Part shown: piece by piece, positions 7,768 to 16,128 of the stretch
Numbering within the stretch: position 1 is the first letter of the stretch
Layout: every line of letters starts with the position of its first letter
Assembly: GCA_016937135.1 (NCBI GenBank)
Contig: JAFGWO010000185.1
Coordinates: 1 to 21,622, forward strand
Reading direction: 5' to 3'
DNA: 21,622 nt
Source of the DNA: Pseudomonadota bacterium
GTDB lineage: Bacteria; BMS3Abin14
Notes under the pieces: generated by a model
The model's input: the letters and a program-made list of their open reading frames with translations, nothing else
The model's database searches: none
What the model was told of the DNA's origin: nothing
Made by a program: the position numbers and the translations under genes

Positions 7768-7831
7768 TAAGGATGTCCACCCGACTTTTCGAATATCCGC
7801 AATCGATCAGAAGACCATGGAGGTGTGCTTT

Positions 7832-8809
7832 ATGAAAACGAATATATGGGGGTTAAAGACGATTCTTTTTGTCCTGGTCCTGATGGTTTCCGGGTGCGCC
7901 ACCACCGGGGACGGGCCTTCCAGCTTCACCGAGGCGCCCCGGACGGTGGAATCCTTCAAGGAACCCTATTTCGGGCCCAAAAAGAGAATTGCGGTCCTCG
8001 AGTTCGACAACCGGGTCAACCGGAGCTGGTGGGATGCGAGCTGGCGTGTTGAGGAAAACCTCACGGAAATGGTCATCACCGAGCTGATGGAAACCGGACG
8101 GTTCATCGTGGTGGAGCGCAGCGCCCTGAATGAAATCCTTTCCGAACAGGACCTTGCCGAGAGCGGCAGGGTCCGTCAGGAAACGGCCGCAAAAATCGGT
8201 GAGCTCCTCGGAGCCCAGGTCCTCCTGAAAGGGACAGTCACCGAATTTATCGAAAAAGAGAGCGGCGGGGCCGCAGGCATCATGCTTGGGGGAATCGGCA
8301 TCGGAGGAACAACCAGCGAGGGCTATGTGGCCATGGACCTTCGTCTCATCGACGCCACGACCGGTCAGGTCCTGGAGTCCCACAGGGCGGAAGGAAAGAT
8401 CAAAAGCACCGGGATCGGCGGGATCGCTTTTTTCAAGGGGATCGCCTTCGGCGGGACAACCTTCAATAAAACCGCCCTTGGAAAAGCGACCCGGGCAGCG
8501 GTGACGGATGCCGTCGGGTTTACCGTCAGCAATATGGAAGAGCAGGCCTGGCAGGGAAGGGTGGTCAAGGTTGAAGGGGCCAGCGTTTACATCAACGCGG
8601 GAAGCAATATGAACATCTCCGAGGATATGGTCCTCTCGGTATTTTCCCGGGGGGAGGAGCTCATAGACCCCGACACGGGCTTGTCCCTGGGAACCACCAT
8701 TTCCCGGAGCGGAACCATCCGGATTGTCCAGGTGGCCGAGAAGTTTTCCATCGCCCGGATCATGGAGGGAGCGGGGTTCCAGAGGGGGGATATCGTAAAG
8801 ATGCAGTAG
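7832..8809 (+). CDS. CsgG-family outer-membrane-type lipoprotein
   Basis: A 325-residue protein. The N-terminus is a lipoprotein signal peptide (basic start, LFVLVLMV, lipobox VSGC with Cys22). The CsgG-like core follows: KKRIAVLEFDNRV, LTEMVITELMETGRFIVVERSALNEILSEQ, AKIGELLGAQVLLKGTVTEF, then MDLRLIDATTGQVLESHRAEG. CsgG itself is the curli secretion pore, but many relatives outside curli operons have unknown roles, and no curli genes are present here. The C-terminal ~85 residues (GRVVKVEGASVYINAGSNMNISEDMVLSVF) resemble a small beta domain found behind CsgG domains in relatives. I chose ATG 832 bases into the 7 kb block (7832) because GGAGGTG at 7819-7825 is well spaced; ATG 7817 lies upstream of that site. 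Confidence 0.85.
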   Translation: MKTNIWGLKTILFVLVLMVSGCATTGDGPSSFTEAPRTVESFKEPYFGPKKRIAVLEFDNRVNRSWWDASWRVEENLTEMVITELMETGRFIVVERSALNEILSEQDLAESGRVRQETAAKIGELLGAQVLLKGTVTEFIEKESGGAAGIMLGGIGIGGTTSEGYVAMDLRLIDATTGQVLESHRAEGKIKSTGIGGIAFFKGIAFGGTTFNKTALGKATRAAVTDAVGFTVSNMEEQAWQGRVVKVEGASVYINAGSNMNISEDMVLSVFSRGEELIDPDTGLSLGTTISRSGTIRIVQVAEKFSIARIMEGAGFQRGDIVKMQ

Positions 8810-8818
8810 AAAACCGGG

Positions 8819-8861
8819 AAAAGGGAATAGGGAAGAGGGAAGAGGGAAGAGGGAAGGGGGG
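8819..8861 (+). repeat. Purine-rich low-complexity repeat
   Basis: Several near-tandem GGGAAGA/GGGAATA units follow the csgG-like gene. The unit GGGAATAGGGAAGA (8823-8836) occurs in reverse complement at 557-570 between thiL and thiD. Such purine-rich intergenic repeats may be dispersed in the genome. No coding sense is visible. Confidence 0.6.
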
Positions 8862-8888
8862 AACAGTCCAGAGTCCAGAGAAGATGAC

Positions 8889-8910
8889 GATCGCTCGAGC
8901 GACCCTTTTT
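8889..8910 (+). terminator. Possible terminator after the CsgG-like gene
   Basis: The perfect palindrome TCGCTCGAGCGA (8891-8902) can fold as a 4-bp stem with a TCGA loop and is followed by CCC and five T (8906-8910). The stem is short, so the call is tentative. The surrounding 8862-8990 gap also has a doubled CGTTGGAC (8911-8918, 8924-8931) and no other recognised element. Confidence 0.3.
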
Positions 8911-9010
8911 CGTTGGACGTCAGGCGTTGGACCTGGTTTTCCTTCGTCCTTCCCCCTTCCTCCTGTTTCCCTGTTTACTCACGTCAAGGGCCATGTTAGC
9001 GTTCTGGGTC

Positions 9011-9739
9011 ATGAATCCTTACAGGATTTTCGTGGCCATGAGGGCCCTTCTTTTCATTCCCGTAGTAGTCGTTATCGGCTCCTGCGCGGCCATCGCCCTG
9101 AGTTTTTTCACCCGCGACGGCAACCTCATCTGGAAAGGGATCATTCGGCCCTTTTCGCGCGCGATCCTCTGGCTGGCGGGGGTGAAGGTTGCCGTTTCGG
9201 GGGAGGAGAATGTGTCCCCGGGCAGTCAGAGCTGCATCGTCGTTTTCAACCACCAGAGCAACATGGACATTCCGCTCCTGGCGCGGCACCTGCCCATGCA
9301 GCTGAGGTTCATCGGGAAAGCGGAACTCAAGGCAGTCCCCGTCTTCGGACCGGCGATCGTGAGGATGGGACACTTTCTGATCAAACGCCAGGATCACCGG
9401 AGCGCCCTTCAGGACCTTTCGAGGGCCGCTTCCGATATCCGCAGAACCGGCTTGTCCCTGGCCTTTGCGCCCGAGGGGACGCGGTCACCGGACGGGCGGC
9501 TCCTTCCATTCAAAAAAGGGGCCTTTGTCCTGGCCATTCAGACGGGTCTTCCCATCCTTCCCGTCGCCATCAAGGGAACCTTTGAGCGGCTTCCCAAAAA
9601 AAGCCTGATCGCCCGCCCCGGTCCCGTCAAAGTGATAATCCATCCCCCGGTTTCTCCGGAGGGATTGACCTATGAGGATCGAGACCATTTCATGGAAAAA
9701 ATAAAAAATATCATCGAGCTGTCATTGAAAACATCATGA
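9011..9739 (+). CDS. 1-acyl-sn-glycerol-3-phosphate acyltransferase (PlsC family)
   Basis: About 242 residues. It transfers an acyl chain to lysophosphatidic acid or a related lysolipid at the inner membrane. An N-terminal hydrophobic segment (ALLFIPVVVVIGSCAAIAL) precedes the catalytic NHQSNMD (the HX4D motif), the RFIGKAELKAVPVFG block, the substrate-binding FAPEGTRS and the LPVAIKGTFE block, all in PlsC order. The start is uncertain: ATG 8993 and ATG 9011 are in frame and neither has a strong ribosome site; 9011 gives a typical N-terminus. The 3' end overlaps the MFS gene by ATGA. Whether it is the main PlsC or a specialised acyltransferase cannot be told from the window. Confidence 0.88.
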   Translation: MNPYRIFVAMRALLFIPVVVVIGSCAAIALSFFTRDGNLIWKGIIRPFSRAILWLAGVKVAVSGEENVSPGSQSCIVVFNHQSNMDIPLLARHLPMQLRFIGKAELKAVPVFGPAIVRMGHFLIKRQDHRSALQDLSRAASDIRRTGLSLAFAPEGTRSPDGRLLPFKKGAFVLAIQTGLPILPVAIKGTFERLPKKSLIARPGPVKVIIHPPVSPEGLTYEDRDHFMEKIKNIIELSLKTS

Positions 9740-10932
9740 CGGGCTTTAAAAGGATCTTCTTCTCCCTTTACATGGCTGTTTTCATGTCCTCCGTGGGACT
9801 GGGTATCCTGAGTCCCATCCTTCCGGCTTATGTGGATCAGTTCGCTGCCTCATCCCTCTCGCTCGGAGTTGTTTTCGGGGCCTATCCCATGGCGAGGACG
9901 GTCTTCATGCCCCTTGTCGGCCGGTTAAGCGACCGGGTCGGCTGGAAGCCTTTTATCCTCACGGGACTGGCCCTTTTCACCCTGGTTTCCCCGCTCTATG
10001 CCCTTTCGAGGAGCGAAATCCAGCTTTTTCTGGTCCGCTTTTTCCAGGGGATCGCGGCCGCCATGATTCTTCCGGTAGCCATGTCCGTTATAGGCAAGCT
10101 CTCCCCAAAAGGAAAGGAAGGGTTCCTGATGGGATCCTTTTCCTCCGCGTTTTTTGCCGGGCTGGGCTTCGGTCCCCTGATCGGCGGTTTTTTAAAGGAT
10201 ACCTATTCCACTGAGGCCGCCTTCTACGGAATGGGTTTTATGGCCCTTGCCGCTTTTCTGCTGGCGTTGGTCACTCTGGGGACGGGCCCATCGGAACCCG
10301 TTCCCGTTGCCAGGAAAAAGGACCTTTCCGGACCTTTACCCTTTTTCAGGGATCTTCCCCTGATAGGACTTCTGGTATTCCGGTTCTGCCGCGCGGTGGG
10401 CATCGGGCTCGTATGGGTTATCCTGCCTCTTTATGCCATCCGTTATCTGGAGATCAGCGCGATCAGGGTCGGGATCCTCCTCTCGGCAAACACCTTTATC
10501 ACCACGATCCTCCAGGCCCCCGTCGGGCACCTCGCAGACAAGGCCGGGCACCTCAAAAGCCTGACCCTGGGCAGTTTCCTCGCGGCCGGGGCCATTGGAA
10601 GCATCGGATGGTGCAATTCCTTTTCCCGATTAATCATTGTCTCGGTCACACTGGGGATAGCCGGCGCCCTGATCGTCCCCTCCGGTTCCGCCCTGGCCGT
10701 CATGCTGGGCAGGGAAAGGGGGATGGGGTCCGTCATGGGGCTTTTCAATTCCTCCCTGAGTTTCGGAACCATGGTAGGGCCCGTGGTCGGCGGAGCCCTT
10801 CTCGATTTCGCCGGGATCCAGACTGTTTTTTCCGCCGGCGGCCTTATAGGGTTGACGGGGTGGGGCTGCCTGATGATCATGGGAAGAAGGGAATTCGCAC
10901 CGGAAAAAAAGGATCTGACTCCGGAGGGGTAG
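9736..10932 (+). CDS. Major facilitator superfamily transporter
   Basis: A 398-residue protein with about 12 hydrophobic segments in two halves. The loop after helix 2 carries the MFS motif in the form GRLSDRVGWKPF, and the second half has a degenerate equivalent (GHLADKAGHLKS). MARTVFMPLVGR and the helix-5 GPLIGGFLKD are like drug:H+ antiporter-1 proteins. The substrate cannot be inferred. The start ATG overlaps the acyltransferase stop (ATGA), so the pair is translationally coupled. A lipid or lysolipid substrate is an attractive guess from context, because lysophospholipid-flipping MFS proteins are often fused to or next to PlsC domains, but nothing in this sequence proves it. Confidence 0.85.
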   Translation: MTGFKRIFFSLYMAVFMSSVGLGILSPILPAYVDQFAASSLSLGVVFGAYPMARTVFMPLVGRLSDRVGWKPFILTGLALFTLVSPLYALSRSEIQLFLVRFFQGIAAAMILPVAMSVIGKLSPKGKEGFLMGSFSSAFFAGLGFGPLIGGFLKDTYSTEAAFYGMGFMALAAFLLALVTLGTGPSEPVPVARKKDLSGPLPFFRDLPLIGLLVFRFCRAVGIGLVWVILPLYAIRYLEISAIRVGILLSANTFITTILQAPVGHLADKAGHLKSLTLGSFLAAGAIGSIGWCNSFSRLIIVSVTLGIAGALIVPSGSALAVMLGRERGMGSVMGLFNSSLSFGTMVGPVVGGALLDFAGIQTVFSAGGLIGLTGWGCLMIMGRREFAPEKKDLTPEG

Positions 10933-10975
10933 GGGGAAGAGGGCAGGAAAAACCCTGATGTCGGCCCTTCCCCCT
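10931..10975 (+). terminator. Intergenic inverted repeat after MFS gene, possible terminator
   Basis: AGGGGGAAGAGGGC (10931-10944) and GCCCTTCCCCCT (10964-10975) can pair over about 12 bp with a 2-base bulge and a 19-base loop. The left arm overlaps the MFS stop codon. There is no T run after the stem, so it could equally be an mRNA 3' stabiliser or a chance product of purine-rich spacer. Confidence 0.3.
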
Positions 10976-11010
10976 GGCGCCCGTATTCCTTTGCGCGTTT
11001 TCTGGCGGCC

Positions 11011-11039
11011 TTGACACTTCTTTCCGCAGGGTCTAAATT
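11011..11039 (+). promoter_or_regulatory. Sigma70-like promoter of the SH3b gene
   Basis: A perfect TTGACA at 11011-11016 is followed after 17 bp by TAAATT (11034-11039, 4 of 6). A start of transcription near 11046 would lie only a few bases before the ATG at 11050, so the mRNA may be nearly leaderless. Confidence 0.5.
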
Positions 11040-11049
11040 TCTATCCGAA

Positions 11050-11583
11050 ATGAAAATACCGTTAAAATCGCCAGTTTCCGTAATTTTCGCCCTTCTTATC
11101 CTTTTTCTCTCGGTTGTCACAATTCCCAGGCCGGTTCATGCCGATTTTGTGAGGATCAGGGGATCTGTAGTGAACGTCCGTCAGGGGCCTGGCACGACGC
11201 ATCCTGTCCTCTTTCAGGCAGAGCAGGGCGAAGAATTCCCCCTGATAAAAACGGAGGGGCTCTGGTGTCTCATCCAGCTGCAGGGAGAGGATCAGGCCTG
11301 GGTTTTCGCCAGGCTGGTCGATGTCATTCCCGGGGAGATCGCTAAAAGGGGTGTTGAAACCCCGGAACCCGAGCCGGTGAAGCCCGCCACCAGCCTGAAG
11401 CATAAAGCTTTCAAGGCAATTTTGTACCTGGCTCTCGTCCTTTTCATTTTCTACCTTATCGGGAAGAGACGTCGAATCCTTGAGAAAATCGGATTCAAAC
11501 TGAGGGAGGCCTCGGGATATGACCGTGAAAAACCCTTTCGTTACGATGACCATCAACCTAGGGATGACAGCTGGGAACTGTGA
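11050..11583 (+). CDS. Secreted/anchored bacterial SH3-domain protein
   Basis: A 177-residue protein. Residues 1-~32 form a clear signal peptide (MKIPLKSPVSVIFALLILFL, ending ...RPVHA before DF). Residues ~35-95 are a bacterial SH3b domain: VRIRGSVVNVRQGPGTTHPVLFQAEQGEEFPLI, then WCLIQLQGEDQAWVFARLV, which is the standard SH3_3 layout. A Pro/Glu linker follows, then one membrane helix (AILYLALVLFIFYLIG, ~135-150) and a basic cytoplasmic tail, so the SH3b domain should sit outside the inner membrane, where such domains often bind the cell wall. No ribosome site precedes ATG 11050. The start is chosen because it gives a full signal peptide. Confidence 0.8.
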   Translation: MKIPLKSPVSVIFALLILFLSVVTIPRPVHADFVRIRGSVVNVRQGPGTTHPVLFQAEQGEEFPLIKTEGLWCLIQLQGEDQAWVFARLVDVIPGEIAKRGVETPEPEPVKPATSLKHKAFKAILYLALVLFIFYLIGKRRRILEKIGFKLREASGYDREKPFRYDDHQPRDDSWEL

Positions 11584-11589
11584 CTCCCC

Positions 11590-11618
11590 TTGACAGACCT
11601 CAATATTATTGTTAAAAA
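11590..11618 (+). promoter_or_regulatory. Sigma70-like promoter of the PHP gene
   Basis: A perfect TTGACA (11590-11595) and TAAAAA (11613-11618, 4 of 6) are separated by 17 bp, and the spacer is AT-rich. The 10-bp palindrome TTTGATCAAA (11629-11638) lies just after the expected start of transcription and could be an operator, which is unproven. Confidence 0.5.
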
Positions 11619-11661
11619 TCGCGGTTGATTTGATCAAAACACCAGGAGGCAGCTCCTTCAT

Positions 11662-12351
11662 ATGCGCTTAAAATGTGATTTTCATATCCATACAGCCGAG
11701 GATCCCCGTCATCAGCTTTCCTATTCAGCTAAAGACCTGATCGAAAGGGCGGCGCAACTCGGATATGACGCCATTTCCATAACCAATCACAACACGGTCA
11801 CCTACAACCCTGAACTGGCCGAGTTTGCCGCCAGCAAGGGGGTACTCCTCATTCCGGGAGTCGAAGCCACCGTCATGGGCAAGCATGTCCTGATCTATGG
11901 TGTCGATGAGATGGTGGAAAACTGGGGGAAACTGACCTTTTTCGACCTTAAAAGGATCAAGGCAAAGGGGGCTTTTGTCATTGCCCCTCACCCCTTCTAT
12001 CCCAACTACAACTGCCTCGGAGGTTTTCTCAAGCGGTTCCCCCGTCTTTTTGATGCCGTGGAATACAGCCATCTTTACATCAAGAAGGTCAATTTCAATC
12101 TCAGGGCCCAACGGTTTGCGAGAAACAACGGGATGCCCCTTATCGGACTCTCCGACGCCCATTCGCTGAAACAGCTTGATTTCACCTTCACCCTTATCGA
12201 TGCCCCGAAAGATCCCGCCTCCATTTTTCAGGCCATCCGCGACGGAAGGACCACCATCGTCACCCGGCCGGCCAAGGTAGTAACCAGCGGCATCGTCGGG
12301 ATCAAGCTTTTCAGCACCTTCCTTTTTCTTCTCCTTCTCCACAGGTTGTAA
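11662..12351 (+). CDS. PHP-domain metal-dependent phosphoesterase
   Basis: A 229-residue protein. PHP domains bind two or three metals and hydrolyse phosphoesters. The four motif regions are visible: CDFHIHTAED near the N-terminus (HxH), ISITNHNT (~40), PHPFYPNYN (~112) and GLSDAHS (~170). It belongs to the short PHP group rather than to DNA polymerase III or histidinol phosphatase. The extreme C-terminus (IVGIKLFSTFLFLLLLHRL) is hydrophobic and may anchor it to the membrane, which is unusual for this family. AGGAGG at 11644-11649 lies 12 bases before the ATG, slightly long. The physiological substrate is unknown. Confidence 0.82.
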   Translation: MRLKCDFHIHTAEDPRHQLSYSAKDLIERAAQLGYDAISITNHNTVTYNPELAEFAASKGVLLIPGVEATVMGKHVLIYGVDEMVENWGKLTFFDLKRIKAKGAFVIAPHPFYPNYNCLGGFLKRFPRLFDAVEYSHLYIKKVNFNLRAQRFARNNGMPLIGLSDAHSLKQLDFTFTLIDAPKDPASIFQAIRDGRTTIVTRPAKVVTSGIVGIKLFSTFLFLLLLHRL

Positions 12352-12460
12352 AACCGCGGCCCTTTTTCAGCCTCTCTTCCGGATTAATTGAGGGGAATGC
12401 GCCTTGACCGGGGGCCTTTATCCCGGCAGGGAGGATTTTCCCGCCATGATGCGCTGGTTC

Positions 12461-12489
12461 TGGACTCAGGCTTTTCTTTTCCCTATAAT
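12461..12489 (+). promoter_or_regulatory. Sigma70-like promoter of the kinase gene
   Basis: TGGACT (12461-12466, 4 of 6) and a perfect TATAAT (12484-12489) are spaced by 17 bp. The expected start of transcription falls at about 12496, on the ATG at 12497. This fits a leaderless mRNA, or the box is incidental and translation begins at ATG 12446. Confidence 0.4.
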
Positions 12490-12496
12490 TCCACAA

Positions 12497-14917
12497 ATGT
12501 TCGACACATTCAGAAGCGCCATCGAACATCTGCTGGCCAGGTTTTCCATTCCATCGCCATGGGGTCTGGGGCTGGTCGACACCCTGACTCTTCTTTTCGC
12601 CGGCCTTTCCGTCCTCTTTCTGCTCCTCTTCGTCTTCGCCCACCGCGCGCCTTCCGGAAAAGAGCGGGGAATGCGCCCTGTTGGCCAGCTCCTTCGAAAA
12701 GCCCGAAACGCCCAGAAGAGGGGGAACTTCAGGGAGGCGGGCCAGTTTTTCTTCCAGGCAGGGGACTATCGCGAAGCCGCGAGGGCCTTCGTCAACGACG
12801 AGGATTACGAAAAAGCGGCCGAAGCCTGTCTTAAAAGCAGCGATTTTACCAATGCGGCCCAATGCTTTCTCCGGATGGGTGAAAAGGAAAAAGCTGCCGA
12901 CCTTTTTATCAAGGCCAGGGATTTTTCCTCTGCGGCCGAGAATCTCCTTTCCCTCGAAAAGGTCAGCGAGGCGGCGGTTCTCTTTGCGAAAGCCGGGGAT
13001 CATTTAAAATCCGCGCAATGTTTTTCCAGGGCGGATTACCACCAGAAGGCCGGGGAACTCTTTTTTCTGGAGGACCGGTTTCAGGAGGCAGGCCCCCTCC
13101 TTCTCAAGGCTCTCCAGGAAAGGGCCAGCCGCCGGAGTTCCTATATCCGTGCCGGGGAGGATGCGGTGTCGAGAAACATCGCGCGGATGGCTGGGTCCTC
13201 CTTTCTGGAAACCGGGCAAAAAAAAGCGGCGGCCCAGTCCTTTGAACTCGGGGGGCTTTTCTCTCAAGCCGCCCAAATCCTCGAAGAACTGGGTGAAAAA
13301 GGAAAGGCCAGCGATCTGTACATGAAAGCCGGGAACACAGCCGCCGCGGCGCGGATCCTGGAATCCTCCAATGATGCCGGCGACAGCGCCATCCGCATCG
13401 CTCAGGCCCTTCTGGAAGAGGGGAAGCCCGTAGAAGCCGCGGAGATCTTTGCCCGTGCCGGGCAATGGCAAAAAGCCGCCCGTCTTTTCCATGAAAACGA
13501 CCTGCCGGACCTGGCCGTTGAAACCTACACCCGTCACGGCGACACCAGGGCCGCCGCGGATCTCCTGGAAAAGATGGGTCGTCTCGAGGAAGCGGCATCC
13601 CTTCTCATGTCCGACGGGAAAGCGGGGGAGGCGGCCCGGATTTTCGGGAAGCTCGGGGAAAAGGAGCGGGAGATAGAGGCCTTTCTGGCGGCAGGGGAAT
13701 ATCTCAAGGCGGGAAGGGGATATTTTGCCCTCGGGAAGGAAAACGAGGCCATGCAGGCTCTTCAACAGGTTGAAGGAAAGGGTCCCGAGGCGCAAGAGGC
13801 CAAGGGGATCCTCGGGGATATCTTCTACAACAGGCAGGACTGGTCCCTGGCCATAGCCAATTTTCAGGAAGCCTTATCAGACGAAAACGCGTCCAGGGGA
13901 AACCTGGATTCCCTCTATCGTTTTGCCATTGCCCTCAAGGAGGACGGGCAGCTTCAGGCGGCGCTGACTATTCTCGAAAGGATCCTGATGGTGAACTATC
14001 ACTTCCGGGATGCGCGGGAGCAGGCGCGAACCATCAAAAACATCTTGAACCTCTCTTCCCTGGCGGGCGGACCCGGGACTTTTCCGGAAGCAACCCTCAT
14101 CGGAAAAGGTCCTGCCCAGAAGAGAAAAATTGATCGCTACGAGATCATCCAGGAACTGGGCAGAGGGGGAATGGGGATCGTGTACAAGGCCCGGGATACC
14201 CTTTTAGACAGGATCGTAGCCTACAAAGTCCTTTCCCCACAGGTTCGGAAGGATCAAAGGGTTCTGGATCTGTTTCTCCGGGAGGCTCAATCGGCCGCAA
14301 GGTTGTCCCATCCCAATATTGTGGCCATTTTCGACGCCGACGAGGATCAGGGGGATTTTTTCATCATAATGGAACTCATCGAAGGGGAGTCTCTCAAGGA
14401 AATCCTTCAGAGTCAGGGGAAAATTCCCCCCAGGACGGCGGTCCTGCTGGCTGGACAGGTTCTCAAAGCCCTTGCCTACGCACACCACAAGGGGATCGTC
14501 CACCGCGATATCAAACCGGCCAACCTTTTATGGGCCCGGATGGAAAAAAAGGTCAAAATCACCGATTTCGGCCTTGCGAGAGTCATGGAAGAGGGGAATC
14601 GGAACCATACCCAGATGGCGGGGACCCCCTATTACATGTCTCCGGAGCAGATTCTCGGAGGCGATGTGGACCATCGGTCCGATCAATATGGCCTGGGGGT
14701 GACCCTCTTTGAAATGGTCACAGGAACGGTTCCTTTCAAGGAGGGGGATGTCCTGTATCATCACGTCCATTCCGGCCCCCCGTCCCCTCTGGAATATGAA
14801 CCCTCCCTGCCCCCCTCCCTTTCCCGATTCATCCTCAGATGCATCGAAAAAGATCCGGGAAACCGTTTCCCTGATGTGGGGGCGGCCCTGGCGGAATTAA
14901 AGCAGGTAGTCCTTTAG
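12497..14917 (+). CDS. Membrane-anchored TPR-like repeat protein with C-terminal Ser/Thr kinase
   Basis: About 806 residues. A single membrane helix (~27-48, LTLLFAGLSVLFLLLFVFA) is followed by ~450 residues of Ala-rich antiparallel-helix repeats resembling TPR or Sel1/SNAP (AGDYREAARAFVNDEDYEKAAEACLKSSDFTNAAQCFL and so on), then a complete Hanks-type kinase from ~545. Its motifs are GRGGMGIVY (glycine loop), VAYKVL (ATP Lys), HRDIKPANLL (catalytic Asp), DFGLA (metal) and GTPYYMSPEQ. All catalytic residues are present, so it should be active. The order is the reverse of the common kinase-membrane-sensor layout: repeats sit between the membrane and the kinase, all cytoplasmic. The frame is open from 12404, and ATG 12446 has GGGAGG 11 bases upstream, so the start is uncertain. 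FHA and pentapeptide genes follow. Confidence 0.85.
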   Translation: MFDTFRSAIEHLLARFSIPSPWGLGLVDTLTLLFAGLSVLFLLLFVFAHRAPSGKERGMRPVGQLLRKARNAQKRGNFREAGQFFFQAGDYREAARAFVNDEDYEKAAEACLKSSDFTNAAQCFLRMGEKEKAADLFIKARDFSSAAENLLSLEKVSEAAVLFAKAGDHLKSAQCFSRADYHQKAGELFFLEDRFQEAGPLLLKALQERASRRSSYIRAGEDAVSRNIARMAGSSFLETGQKKAAAQSFELGGLFSQAAQILEELGEKGKASDLYMKAGNTAAAARILESSNDAGDSAIRIAQALLEEGKPVEAAEIFARAGQWQKAARLFHENDLPDLAVETYTRHGDTRAAADLLEKMGRLEEAASLLMSDGKAGEAARIFGKLGEKEREIEAFLAAGEYLKAGRGYFALGKENEAMQALQQVEGKGPEAQEAKGILGDIFYNRQDWSLAIANFQEALSDENASRGNLDSLYRFAIALKEDGQLQAALTILERILMVNYHFRDAREQARTIKNILNLSSLAGGPGTFPEATLIGKGPAQKRKIDRYEIIQELGRGGMGIVYKARDTLLDRIVAYKVLSPQVRKDQRVLDLFLREAQSAARLSHPNIVAIFDADEDQGDFFIIMELIEGESLKEILQSQGKIPPRTAVLLAGQVLKALAYAHHKGIVHRDIKPANLLWARMEKKVKITDFGLARVMEEGNRNHTQMAGTPYYMSPEQILGGDVDHRSDQYGLGVTLFEMVTGTVPFKEGDVLYHHVHSGPPSPLEYEPSLPPSLSRFILRCIEKDPGNRFPDVGAALAELKQVVL

Positions 14918-14938
14918 GACGATGGGTGGAAGAAGTTT

Positions 14939-16021
14939 ATGGCGGATTACACACCAGAAGAGATCCTGATCAGAAAATCCAGAAAGGAGAGCCTCGCCGG
15001 GGCCAATCTTGTGAGGCTTTCCCTGAAAGGGAAGGATCTGTCCGGGATGGACCTTGCCGGTGCGAACCTTCAATATGCCGATCTTTCCGGGGCAGACCTT
15101 AAAGGTTCTGACCTTTCCGATGCCGATCTTTCCTATGCCACCCTGGTGGGCGCCGATCTTTCCTTTGCCCGCATGAGACAATCCCGCATGATCGGTACGG
15201 ACCTTTCCAGGGCATTTCTGAAGGAAGGGGACCTCACGGACTGCACACTGGATGACTCCAGGATGGCGGGCTGTGATTTAAGCGGATGCCGTCTGGAAAG
15301 ATGCTCCCTGAGAAGGTCCAGAGGGGAAAAAATCACGGCAATCGGCTGTATTTTCGATGGGGCCGACATGGAGGAGTCGCGGTTTGAGGTGGCCGGTTTT
15401 CGAGGATCTTCCCTGATAAAAGCCAATCTTTCGAAATGCGTCCTTACCGGCTCGGATTTTTCCGGCTGCGACTTCAAGGAGGCGACCCTTTCCAGAACGG
15501 ACCTGGAGGGGGCCTCACTCTTTCTGGCCGGATTCATGGAGGCGGTCCTCATAAAAGCCGTTTTGCGATCCGCGGAAGGTGAGGGGGTCGATTTTTCCCT
15601 TTCCAACCTCATGGGAGCGGATCTTACCGAAGCCGCCTTTCCGAAGTCCTTTTTCCGGGGGGCGGATTTATCCCAATCCAACCTGGAATCCGCCACCTTC
15701 GCCCAAAGCGACATGACCCATGTCAAAATCACCTATGCTTCCGTCCAATCCGCCAATTTTTCCAGGTGTTCCCTCGCCGGGGCCAACCTGAGCGATACGA
15801 AGGCCCGGAAATGCGATTTTTCCGGTTCCGACCTTTCCCACTCGAAACTGATCGGGTGCAACCTCATAGGAGCCAGCCTTTCCGGGGCCAACCTGTTCGA
15901 AGCCGACCTCACCAGGGCGATTTTCGGGGGCACCGACCTGTCCAGGGCAAACTTGAGCGGGGCAATCCTGGTGGGAACCGACCTGGCTGACGCAAACCTG
16001 GAAGGAACCATTCGAAACTGA
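14939..16021 (+). CDS. Pentapeptide-repeat protein
   Basis: A 360-residue protein. From about residue 20 to the C-terminus it is built of A(D/N)LXX-type pentapeptides (GANLVRLSLKGKDLSGMDLAGANLQYADLSG... to LSRANLSGAILVGTDLADANLEG), which form a right-handed quadrilateral beta helix. The middle (~100-190) is more degenerate. There is no signal peptide, membrane helix or fused domain, so it is probably cytoplasmic. Some family members mimic DNA and protect gyrase, but most have no known role, and gyrase protection cannot be inferred. It starts 21 bases after the kinase stop with GGTGGAAGAAG upstream, so it probably shares the kinase transcript and may be a partner or substrate of it. Confidence 0.9.
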   Translation: MADYTPEEILIRKSRKESLAGANLVRLSLKGKDLSGMDLAGANLQYADLSGADLKGSDLSDADLSYATLVGADLSFARMRQSRMIGTDLSRAFLKEGDLTDCTLDDSRMAGCDLSGCRLERCSLRRSRGEKITAIGCIFDGADMEESRFEVAGFRGSSLIKANLSKCVLTGSDFSGCDFKEATLSRTDLEGASLFLAGFMEAVLIKAVLRSAEGEGVDFSLSNLMGADLTEAAFPKSFFRGADLSQSNLESATFAQSDMTHVKITYASVQSANFSRCSLAGANLSDTKARKCDFSGSDLSHSKLIGCNLIGASLSGANLFEADLTRAIFGGTDLSRANLSGAILVGTDLADANLEGTIRN

Positions 16022-16064
16022 ATAAACCCCCCGGAGTTTTTTCTCGCCGACCGGCCCATTGCCC

Positions 16065-16093
16065 TTGTCAACCACCCTGACGTGGGATAGCAT
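16065..16093 (+). promoter_or_regulatory. Possible promoter upstream of the FHA gene
   Basis: TTGTCA (16065-16070, 5 of 6) and TAGCAT (16088-16093, 4 of 6) are separated by 17 bp in the 253-base gap after the pentapeptide gene. Transcription from about 16100 would give a leader of roughly 175 bases. Confidence 0.35.
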
Positions 16094-16128
16094 TGTCCAT
16101 GCCTGCCTTTGGGGGTCCATATTCCGAT

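Noticed and set aside
7832..8809. Curli secretion function for the CsgG-like lipoprotein
   Set aside because: No csgA, csgB, csgE or csgF-like gene is nearby, and the CsgG fold is used in many non-curli lipoproteins.
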